Shown here one piece after another: positions 23,530 through 31,300 of a stretch of 32,738 nt of DNA. Both the position numbers and the translations under genes were made by a program. The number at the start of each line of letters is the position of its first letter. Position 1 is the stretch's first letter. Below the pieces are notes generated by a model. That model worked only from the letters and a program-made list of their open reading frames with translations. It ran no database searches and was not told the origin of the DNA. Source of the stretch: a virus; the IMG/VR virus record IMGVR_UViG_3300028025_005522, positions 1 to 32,738 of that record, one strand, 5' to 3'.

Positions 23530-24048
23530 ATGGATAGATTAATTAAAGGAACAATTGCAACAGAACACCCTCAAGAACATTGGGGATTTTTAAATGTAGA
23601 AGGTAAATCAGTATTAGACCTTGGTTGTGGTATTAACAGCGAGTTTACACCAACACCTTGGTACTTCTTACAAGAACGTAAAGCAAAGAATGTGGTGGGT
23701 ATTGATAGTGATAAACAATCTTATGATTGGTTCAAACAGAATTATGTTGTAAAGAACTTCCTACCAATAATGGATATGGTAGATAGGATTGAAAAGTTTG
23801 AACTGTACTTAGGGTATTATAAACCCGATATAGTGAAGATGGATATTGAGGGTAGTGAGATACTCATCAACGCACTGAACGTGTCTTATTTGGAATCTGT
23901 GCAACAAATAGGTATAGAATATCATAACCTATCCTGTCTAATATCTTGTGAACATAAACTAAGAGAAGCGGGATTTGAATTGGAGTACTTTAAGTTTGAA
24001 CATTTGGATGTGGACTATCAAGGAGTATTACACGGATATAAAAAATAA
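23530..24048 (+). CDS. FkbM-like SAM-dependent methyltransferase
   Basis: A 172-residue Rossmann-type methyltransferase. Motif I is VLDLGCGINS (residues 28-37), followed by VVGIDSDKQ as the acidic end of strand 2 and DIVKMDIEGSE (about 95-107) as the motif that in FkbM-family enzymes follows the methyl donor site. The C-terminus (LREAGFELEYFKFEH) is the usual closing strand pair. FkbM-type enzymes methylate small molecules or sugars. In a phage it might modify surface glycans, or a nucleotide, but the substrate cannot be read from sequence. It starts AATAATATGG one base after the sigma-like gene. Confidence 0.65.
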   Translation: MDRLIKGTIATEHPQEHWGFLNVEGKSVLDLGCGINSEFTPTPWYFLQERKAKNVVGIDSDKQSYDWFKQNYVVKNFLPIMDMVDRIEKFELYLGYYKPDIVKMDIEGSEILINALNVSYLESVQQIGIEYHNLSCLISCEHKLREAGFELEYFKFEHLDVDYQGVLHGYKK

Positions 24049-24053
24049 TATAT

Positions 24054-24275
24054 ATGGGATGTAATTGCGGTAAAAGGGAAAGAACAGTATTAAACCCAAA
24101 ACCAATAATAGAAGAATTTAATACAGAAGAAATAGATGGACATATCTTGGTACCAACACCAACTGGTATGACATACGATTGGTATAATAATATAGATGAG
24201 ATAAGACCATATACACAAGAAGATTATCTAAACGATGAGTTAAGAAAATGGAATGGTGGACAAACTCGGAACTAA
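24054..24275 (+). CDS. Small protein with N-terminal MGCNCGK motif
   Basis: A 73-residue acidic protein beginning MGCNCGKRERTVLNPK, with a paired-cysteine N-terminus common to small phage proteins near structural genes. The rest is Tyr/Asn/Asp rich (GMTYDWYNNIDEIRPYTQ). The CxC motif might bind metal or form a redox or lipid-linked site. It begins five bases after the methyltransferase stop in a TAATATATATG context. Function unknown. Confidence 0.55.
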   Translation: MGCNCGKRERTVLNPKPIIEEFNTEEIDGHILVPTPTGMTYDWYNNIDEIRPYTQEDYLNDELRKWNGGQTRN

Positions 24276-24296
24276 AACACAGACAAACACGGAAGT

Positions 24297-24479
24297 ATGA
24301 ATAGAAGAGAAAGACGATGGACAGAAAGGAATCAAGAGAAATTGATTAAGAAAATCCAAAGTGATACATTAAAACAATTAAACAAGGATTATCCAACAGA
24401 GGAAGCAAAGAAAGCATACATAGAAAAGTTAAAGCAAGAAGTTAATAATCCATTTGGAGTATCAAATGAAGAAATTTAA
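24297..24479 (+). CDS. Small basic helical protein
   Basis: A 60-residue Lys/Arg/Glu-rich protein (MNRRERRWTERNQEKLIKK...), almost certainly one long helix or helical hairpin. The N-terminal RRERRWTERN is strongly basic, suggesting nucleic acid contact. It lies in the lead-up to terminase genes. Its stop overlaps the recurrent leader element that serves the following gene. No family recognised. Confidence 0.5.
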   Translation: MNRRERRWTERNQEKLIKKIQSDTLKQLNKDYPTEEAKKAYIEKLKQEVNNPFGVSNEEI

Positions 24480-24493
24480 TATTTAGTAGTATG
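24478..24493 (+). promoter_or_regulatory. Leader element AATATTTAGTAGTATG (copy 4)
   Basis: One base different in the first position from TATATTTA and then the same n-TA-n-TATG frame, ending in the ATG of the gene at 24491. Here it overlaps the upstream stop. Confidence 0.35.
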
Positions 24494-24718
24494 GCAGTAA
24501 GTAAAAAGAAAGAAGAAGTAATAAACGGTGTATCCAACGAAGATATTCTATTTGTCCACGAAGCATTAAAATCCAGTGGGATGAGTGATGAAGTAAGGGA
24601 AAGAGTTAATGTTTTATATAAAGAACTATTCAATGAGGATATTGTATATAGTTGTTGTAAGAATAGAGCATTTATCAAATTGGACCACTATGTAAGAAAT
24701 GTATTAAAATTATTATAA
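24491..24718 (+). CDS. Small protein upstream of terminase
   Basis: A 75-residue protein (MAVSKKKEEVINGVSNEDIL...) with helical segments and a Cys pair (YSCCKNRAF) near the end. Its TAA stop overlaps the next start as TAATG, so it is coupled to the small terminase gene. No family recognised; a packaging accessory role is only suggested by the coupling. Confidence 0.5.
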   Translation: MAVSKKKEEVINGVSNEDILFVHEALKSSGMSDEVRERVNVLYKELFNEDIVYSCCKNRAFIKLDHYVRNVLKLL

Positions 24719-25131
24719 TGGAAGAAGTAGATAAAAACCCTAAAGGTGCAGGTAGAAAAACAAATGTAGCCAATTACGAAGAACGTATCCCCGAAGCATT
24801 TGAAATGATACTTTATAAAAAATTAAACTATGTCGAGTTTAGAGAACAAATGTCCAAAAGATGGGGAGTGTCTGAGCGTCAAGCTGAGAATGTATGGAAG
24901 GACTGTAAAGAAAGACTACGTAAAAGGTTTGAAGAAAAGTCTGAAGAGATTATCGCAGAACAACTTAGTAGGTACTTTGACCTATTGGACAGAGCAAGAG
25001 CGGACAACAACAAGAGGGTAGAACGTGAAACATTAGCAGACATAAACAAACTATATGGTTTGGAACAGAGAAAGATTGACGTTACAACTAACGGACAACC
25101 AATAACTATCTCAATCCAATTGGACCAATAA
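24718..25131 (+). CDS. terS: Putative terminase small subunit
   Basis: A 137-residue, mostly helical protein. It begins with an acidic/basic tail (EEVDKNPKGAGRKT), then a helix-turn-helix-like segment (about 36-68: YVEFREQMSKRWGVSERQAEN). A charged helix with EEIIAEQLSRYFDLLDRARADNNKR follows, split in the middle by the oligomerisation-type LLDRA; it then has RETLADINKLYGLEQRK and a C-terminal beta-like tail (ITISIQL). The KxGAGR start and LADINKLYGL element are typical of small terminases, which bind the packaging site and activate the large subunit. It lies 48 bases upstream of terL. Confidence 0.65.
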   Translation: MEEVDKNPKGAGRKTNVANYEERIPEAFEMILYKKLNYVEFREQMSKRWGVSERQAENVWKDCKERLRKRFEEKSEEIIAEQLSRYFDLLDRARADNNKRVERETLADINKLYGLEQRKIDVTTNGQPITISIQLDQ

Positions 25132-25148
25132 TTTTTTGCATAAACTCC

Positions 25149-25169
25149 CCTAAAAATTTCGTTTTTAGG
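25149..25169 (+). promoter_or_regulatory. Hairpin between terminase subunits
   Basis: CCTAAAAA / TTTTTAGG, eight perfect pairs, loop TTTCG, directly before the large-subunit start at 25180. No T tract follows, so it is more likely an attenuator, RNA-processing site or translational control element than a full terminator. Confidence 0.4.
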
Positions 25170-25179
25170 TTACCCCTCT

Positions 25180-26505
25180 ATGGAAATAAAGTTAAAATTA
25201 TTTAAGAAACAACTTGAAACATTTAAAATACTTCTTGACAACACTCATAGGGAAGTGTTATTTGGTGGTAGTAAGGGAAGTGGAAAATCCTATTTGGGTT
25301 CTGTTTGGGTATTATATATGTGCGTTACTTATCCTGGCATTCGTGCACTCATAGGTCGTACAGTACTCACTCAACTCCGTGTGACCACAATTAAAACTCT
25401 ATTAGATTTATTTCAGGAGTGTGGAATCAATCAGGAACACTATACTTATAACCAACAATCAAATGAAATTAAATTTTGGAACGGTAGTGAGATTGTGTTT
25501 AGGGACCTTCAGTATAATCCTAGCGATCCCTTTTACAATTCTTTGGGTGGGTTGGAATGTACAATTGCTTTCATTGATGAGGTTGCGCAAGTATCTCGTG
25601 AAGCGTATGACATTGTTCGTTCACTACTTCGTTATAAAATTACGGAATATAAACTAACACCAAAGTTATTTATGTCCTGTAACCCATCACAAAACTGGTT
25701 AAAACAGGAATTTTATATACCATATACACAGGGAACATTAGAATCACATAAGGTATTTGTACCTGCGTTACCGAGTGACAACCCAAACCTCGCACCAGAA
25801 TATTTGGAAATTCTAAGAACATTACCAACAAAACAAAAGAAAAGATTGTATGATGGTGATTGGAACTACGATAGTGAATCAGATAGTCTATTTGAATTTG
25901 ATGATATTATAAGTTCAGTATTTAGAACGGTTCCAAAACCTGAAGATAAACGATACGCAAGTATTGACGTTGCACGTTTCGGTTCAGATAGGTCCGTAGT
26001 AGTGATTTGGAGTGGACTGGTTGTCCTTGAAGTGTTCATCTATAGTAAACTATCAACCACACAATTATCATCCGAAATTCAGGAGTTAATTTCAAAGTAT
26101 GGAATCCATCCATCTAACTGTGTTGTGGATACTGATGGTGTAGGTGGAGGAGTTGGGGATATTATACGAGCAACAAACTTTGTAAACAATTCATCACCAT
26201 TACATAAACAGAACTTCTCCAATCTTAAATCACAATGTTACGTTAAGTTAGCTGAGTTGTTTAAGGAAGGTAAGATAAGTTTAAACATATTGGACCCATC
26301 AACGGTGGATGACTTGACACAAGAACTATTAAGTGTTAGATTAAAAGATACAGATAAAGATAATAAAGTAGCTGTTCACTCAAAGGATGAGATGAAGAAG
26401 ATACTTGGTAAATCACCTGACATATCCGATGCATTAATGATGCGTATGTTATTTGAGGTGAAAAACCATAAATCAACAGGAAAATATTCAATTAGTTTCA
26501 TATGA
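25180..26505 (+). CDS. terL: Terminase large subunit
   Basis: A 441-residue packaging motor with all hallmark motifs. Walker A is GGSKGSGKS (residues 29-37), Walker B with catalytic glutamate is TIAFIDE (128-134), and the coupling motif is FMSCNP (164-169). The C-terminal nuclease has RYASIDVARFGSDRS (Asp263), CVVDTDGVGGGVGD (Asp317/319) and SPDISDALM (Asp414/417). Length is normal for this family. The N-terminal lead is very short, so ATP binding begins almost at once. It is preceded by the small subunit and overlaps the next gene by four bases (ATGA). The motor packages DNA through the portal encoded at 17128, 8 kb away. Confidence 0.95.
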   Translation: MEIKLKLFKKQLETFKILLDNTHREVLFGGSKGSGKSYLGSVWVLYMCVTYPGIRALIGRTVLTQLRVTTIKTLLDLFQECGINQEHYTYNQQSNEIKFWNGSEIVFRDLQYNPSDPFYNSLGGLECTIAFIDEVAQVSREAYDIVRSLLRYKITEYKLTPKLFMSCNPSQNWLKQEFYIPYTQGTLESHKVFVPALPSDNPNLAPEYLEILRTLPTKQKKRLYDGDWNYDSESDSLFEFDDIISSVFRTVPKPEDKRYASIDVARFGSDRSVVVIWSGLVVLEVFIYSKLSTTQLSSEIQELISKYGIHPSNCVVDTDGVGGGVGDIIRATNFVNNSSPLHKQNFSNLKSQCYVKLAELFKEGKISLNILDPSTVDDLTQELLSVRLKDTDKDNKVAVHSKDEMKKILGKSPDISDALMMRMLFEVKNHKSTGKYSISFI

Positions 26506-27233
26506 TAAAATTTAAATTAGAAGAAAAGGAGTACACGTTACCCGATATTATAAACATAGATAGTTATGTAAAGATTTTTAAGGTCAAAGACTTTTTTGAG
26601 GAGGATTATTTTGCAGCAAAACTAATTAGTATTGTATGTGAATGTCCAATGGAGGACCTATTACAGTCAGATTATGATAAGGTAAACTATCTTGCATCCC
26701 ATATAATGACATTAATCCCTATAGGTAAACCTAAATTTGTGGATAAATTTGAGATTGATGGAGTAACTTATGGATTTTTTCCTAAGTGGCAGGACCTATC
26801 CTTTGCAGAATATGTGGATATGGATACAATCTCAACCAAAAAAGAGAGTGAACTATTGGATTTACTACACATCTTAATGTCAATTATGTACAGACCAATA
26901 GTTAATATTAGGTCAGAACACGACTTTGATATAGAAAAATATGATATAGATAGTATGAAAGTCAGGGCCGAACTGTTCAAAAAGAAGTTAGATATTAAGA
27001 TTGTTCTTGGAGCACAGTTTTTTTTTATCAACTACGCAAAGAGATATTTAAATTATTTCCAGCTGTCTTCGATCAAGACATTGTCAATATGGACGAAGAT
27101 AAAGCTAGGTTGGCGTTTGAGGAAGATGATATGGGGAATAGTTTTCAAAAAGTCTATGGGTGGTTCATCGTCGTCAATAAACTTGCAGGAAATGATTTTA
27201 CAAAGCACGAGTACATCTACAAGAAAAACATAA
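26502..27233 (+). CDS. Putative tail assembly chaperone-like protein, zero-frame product
   Basis: A 243-residue reading frame starting in the terL stop (ATGA). Residues 1-175 form a coherent acidic domain: FKLEEKEYTLPDI, a core ending LASHIMTLIPIGKP, a domain with VDKFEIDGVTYGFFPKWQDL, and AELFKKKLDIKIVLGAQFFF. The block FEIDGVTYGF-PxW-(L)-F-EY(V)DMDT followed by a helix ending MYRP resembles T4 gp26/gp51-type or other tail and baseplate chaperones. Beyond residue 175 the zero frame continues for 68 residues of poor, Ser/Thr/Lys-Trp composition, while the -1 frame is a coherent acidic protein. A T9 run lies exactly at the switch, so both products may be made. Confidence 0.65.
   Translation: MIKFKLEEKEYTLPDIINIDSYVKIFKVKDFFEEDYFAAKLISIVCECPMEDLLQSDYDKVNYLASHIMTLIPIGKPKFVDKFEIDGVTYGFFPKWQDLSFAEYVDMDTISTKKESELLDLLHILMSIMYRPIVNIRSEHDFDIEKYDIDSMKVRAELFKKKLDIKIVLGAQFFFINYAKRYLNYFQLSSIKTLSIWTKIKLGWRLRKMIWGIVFKKSMGGSSSSINLQEMILQSTSTSTRKT
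27018..27026 (+). other. Homopolymer T9: candidate -1 frameshift site
   Basis: Nine T in a row read as TTT TTT TTT in the zero frame. A -1 slip leads straight into YQLRKEIF and a continuous open frame to 27316. An alternative is a miscounted homopolymer: ten T would fuse both parts in one frame. Confidence 0.55.
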
Positions 27234-27316
27234 TGGAAGTTCTGAATCAGTTGTCCTATCTAATCAATTATGACCAAGAACAGGAAAGGTTACAGAAAAA
27301 GATGAATAATTCATAA
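27026..27316 (+). CDS. -1 frame extension of the chaperone-like gene
   Basis: Reading from the last T of the T9 run in the -1 frame gives 96 residues: YQLRKEIFKLFPAVFDQDIV, then NMDEDKARLAFEEDDMGN, SFQKVYGWFIVVNKLAGND and FTKHEYIYKKNIMEVLNQL, ending QKKMNNS. An internal ATG at 27089 could start a 75-residue free product, but the continuous frame behind it argues for a fusion of about 271 residues. Composition is normal for a helical, acidic phage protein, in contrast to the overlapping zero frame. This matches the organisation of tail assembly chaperones, made as short and long forms by -1 frameshifting. A leader element and the next gene follow at 27334. Confidence 0.6.
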   Translation, partial: YQLRKEIFKLFPAVFDQDIVNMDEDKARLAFEEDDMGNSFQKVYGWFIVVNKLAGNDFTKHEYIYKKNIMEVLNQLSYLINYDQEQERLQKKMNNS

Positions 27317-27333
27317 TACATTTCCCTAAATTT

Positions 27334-27350
27334 TATATTTACTATTAATG
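27334..27350 (+). promoter_or_regulatory. Leader element TATATTTACTATTAATG (copy 5)
   Basis: Same TATATTTA-n-TA-n-TA core as the other copies, ending in the ATG of the next gene. It sits in a 31-base gap after the frameshifted gene. Confidence 0.4.
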
Positions 27351-28355
27351 GTCAACTATAAACAAATAATACAAGATTTAAGTGGTATTGCTTATAATCA
27401 CCAACAAATCAATTCATTTGGGTACGGTGATATAACTCAAATCACTATGGACATAGAAACACAACAGGAACCTGTATATACAAAAATGTATGTGGTACCT
27501 GGTGAAGTTGTTCTTGCACAAAATAGATTGGACTATAACTTTTCAATTATTATATTAGACCAAGTTAATAGTGACTTGTCAAACCAACAGGATGTAATGT
27601 CGGATACTTTGGAAATTACCAAAGACATATTCACCATTTTATATCAATCATACACAGCAACATTTGGTGGATTCAGTATAGACTACGAACCACTATGGGG
27701 ACCTAACGCTACACCCTTCTTAGAACGATTTGAAACGGTATTAGGTGGGTGGACATTGAACATCACCATAGAACAACCATTTGATTATAACACTTGTGTA
27801 CTTCCAATATCAGGATTAACCTTACCAACATCAGTAAATGAAGTTACATACAAACAAATTATATCAGACTTTGATGAGATTGCTAGAGCACACGAACAAA
27901 TTAATTCGTTTGGTTTTGGTGATATAGAACAGTTGACAAATGATATAAAGACAGAAGTTGAACCTGTATATACAAAAATGTATATGGTTCCAAGTCAAGT
28001 ACAATTAGCACAAAACGAGTTGATATACAACTTCCAAATAATAATAACGGACCAAATAAACAATGATTATTCCGATCAAAGAGATGTAATGAGTGACACA
28101 CTTGAGATATGTAAGGACGTATTTACAGTGTTGTATTTATCAGAGTACGAATGTGAGTGGAATATTGTTTGTACTCCATTCTTAGAAAACTATGAAACAG
28201 TTTTAGGAGGATGGTCAATGAACTTAATAATTACACAACCATTTGATTATAACAGATGTGTTCTTCCTGAACTTCCATTTGTTGTACAAAATAAGAAGTG
28301 GTATGAATTGGCTGAGTTATGGAACACAATATCAACAAGTTGGAAAAATACATAA
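27348..28355 (+). CDS. Internally duplicated virion protein
   Basis: A 335-residue protein made of two tandem copies of one domain, offset by 164 residues. Both halves contain YKQII(Q/S)D, INSFG(Y/F)GDI, EPVYTKMY(V/M)VP, a QN-L-YNF-I segment, QQDVMSDTLEI or QRDVMSDTLEI, and a closing (F/Y)ETVLGGW and QPFDYN-CVLP. The first copy holds about ten more residues near YEPLWGPNATP. DNA identity persists in short blocks (for instance CCTGTATATACAAAAATGTA in both), so the duplication is not very old. The last 25 residues (NKKWYELAELWNTI) are unique. The domain looks like a tail terminator or completion type; that is a weak inference from position between chaperone-like and fibre genes. Confidence 0.6.
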   Translation: MVNYKQIIQDLSGIAYNHQQINSFGYGDITQITMDIETQQEPVYTKMYVVPGEVVLAQNRLDYNFSIIILDQVNSDLSNQQDVMSDTLEITKDIFTILYQSYTATFGGFSIDYEPLWGPNATPFLERFETVLGGWTLNITIEQPFDYNTCVLPISGLTLPTSVNEVTYKQIISDFDEIARAHEQINSFGFGDIEQLTNDIKTEVEPVYTKMYMVPSQVQLAQNELIYNFQIIITDQINNDYSDQRDVMSDTLEICKDVFTVLYLSEYECEWNIVCTPFLENYETVLGGWSMNLIITQPFDYNRCVLPELPFVVQNKKWYELAELWNTISTSWKNT

Positions 28356-28379
28356 AATGAAAAAAAATATTAATATATA

Positions 28380-31300
28380 ATGGGACAATTAACCAATCTA
28401 TATGTTTCGGAATCCTATCAAGGGTTAATTAAACTAACAGATTCCACAACAGGAGTTACAGGAAATTTACAATATCTACAAGATGGTTTGGGTAATAGAC
28501 TACCCATCCAAATGTCAACGTCTTCTGTAAGTATAACAGGTTCTTTATTTGGAACCGCTTCTTATGCAACACAAGCGTTGTCAGCAAGTTGGGCACCAGA
28601 TAATACCTCAACAGGTTCTTATGTAACCACATCATCATTCAATGCCTACACATCTTCAAATGATGGTCGTGTTGATGCATTGATTAATGCAACAGGTAGT
28701 TACGCAACCACAGGGTCAAACAACTTTATTGGTGACCAAAATATTGCATCAGGTTCATACTTAGAAACTGATGGTATTACAAACGCAGGACCTGGTGAAA
28801 ATATCGAAATTGCACCAAGAAGTGGTGCTAATGTTATTGTTAATGTACAAAACTCAACTGATAAGTTTATTGTAAAAAGTGTATCAGGTGGTGCAATAGT
28901 AGAAATTACAGGTTCATTACATTCAACAGATATTGTTGGTACAGGAAGTTTATTCCTACAACCAAATCAATCTGATGCAAGATATGTAGAAATATATAAT
29001 ACATCACCAACCGATACACACATCACAGCAAGTGGTGGTCAAATATTCTTGGGTGATGACCAAACATATGTTAAGGTTGACAATTACGGTTCAGTTGAAC
29101 GTATTGATGTTGTTGCAGGTAATGAATTAAACGTATCATCATCAATAGTAAATCTTACAGGTTCTTTACATCAATCAGGTACATTCTACCCTGATGTAAT
29201 TGATTGGTTTAGTAGTTCAATAGTACAAAGTACAGGTTCATATATATTAACAACAAACATATCAGGTGTAACAGAATATGATAGTTACCAAAATGTAGCA
29301 TCAGCGTTACAACAATATATTAATACAGGTTCAATACCATCAGGTACAGTTTCAGGTTCAGCACAAATAGTTGAATTAGGATTTGCAACCACGTCATCAG
29401 TTAATGAAAAGTTAGATACGGGTTCATTCAATTCATACACAGCATCAATTGATGCAAGAACAGGTAGTTACGCAACCACAGGTTCAAATGTATTTCAAGG
29501 TCTACAAACAATATCAGGAAGTTTAATTGTTACAGGTTCAATCACAGCATTGTCTGCATCAATTACTTACTTACAAACAGTTTACCAAACATCATCTGTT
29601 GTATTTTCATCAGGTTCAAACATACTTGGTGATGAACCGAGTGATATACAAACATTAAATGGTGTAGTTAATATACCATTGGGTAACTTAAATGTTACAG
29701 GTGCAACAACATCATCATTAGGTTTCTTTGGTAACTTACAAGGTACTGCATCTTATGCAACCAATGCATTAAGTGCATCACATTCTGTAAACTCAGATAC
29801 TTCTATTTCGTCAAGTTTTGCACAAACAGCTATTAGTTCAAGTCAAGCACAGAATGCAGTATCTGCATCTCAAGCAACTAATTCAAATACAGCATCTTAT
29901 GTTTTACAAGCGGTATCAGCATCATACGCAACAAACGCTTTAAGTAGTTCATATTCAAACAATAGTACAAGTGCAAGTTTTGCACAGAACGCATTATCAG
30001 CATCATATGCACCCGATAATAGTAATAGAAATGGTTTAATTACCACAGGTTCTATAGGTAATACTCAATATATAACAGGTTCATTAAATGTAACTCAAGG
30101 TATCACAGGTTCTTTATTTGGTACATCATCTTATGCAACCAATGCATTAAGTAGTTCACACGCAATCAATGCAGACACCGCATCATTCTTATTAGGTACA
30201 ATAGCTTCATCATCTTTTGCAACAAATGCGGCAACAGCTTCAATTGCATTTGACTTAGTTGTTTATGGTAAGTGTGATAATCCTGGTGGTTTATTAAAAG
30301 GTACTATAGTAAGAATCACAGGTAATTCTGGTGACAATGCTTTATTCAATTCAGCAAGTTGGGAAGATGACAATAACTCAGCCAATACTTTAGGTATGTT
30401 GACAGCAGATGTTGCATACAATGCTTTTACAAATATAGTTGCACAAGGTACAGTAATTGGTATTAATACAGATGGTATGACCGCAGGTGATATGTTATAT
30501 CTATCATCTTCGGGACAATATACAAATGTAATACCACCAGCACCATATCACGAAGTAAGATTAGGTCAGGTATTAAGACCACAATTAAATAATGGTTCAG
30601 CATATATATCCGTGGATAATGGTTATGAATTATCAGAACTTCACGATGTGGATATTACAAGTCCTGTTAGTGGTGACCTATTGGTTTATCGTTCAGGTTC
30701 TTACGGACAATGGGTAAATGAAACAGGTGCTGAGTTAGGTTTTGCAACAACAGGCTCAAACGTATTTAAAGGTGACCAAACAATATCAGGTTCATTAGTT
30801 GGTAATTCAATTAATAGTGGTTTAATTAAAGTAGTTACAGAAGCACAAAATTCAAGTTCTTTAGCGGTACCATTTGGTTATATTTCAGCATCAGCAGCAG
30901 TTTCACAATCAAATTTAGTATTTGGTGTAATAAACGCCTCTAATGGTAGTGGTCAGTTAGCAGCTAATTTTACAGGTTCAATTGTAATATCAGGTAGTAA
31001 TAATATATTATTATCTGGTAATAGAACAAATACTTTAGTAACAGCAGGTACATATGGATATATTGGTGGTAATAGTAACATTGTTCAAACTATACCAACA
31101 TTAAACACAGCGTCATTATTAAGACCAACCATATCAAGTAATAATTTAAATGCTACAATAGCCCTTGCATTTACAACAAGTTCATTAGCAGCACCCTCAG
31201 TTTCTACAAATAATGTTTTAAATACTGTCACAATAAATCATCAGAGTGGTTCATTAAGTTATAATCAAAATATAAATGTTGGTCCTGTTACATCAACCGC

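Noticed and set aside
28540-30240. Fibre repeats as template/variable repeats of a diversity-generating retroelement
   Set aside because: No reverse transcriptase in the window; differences are spread over third positions and not confined to adenines.
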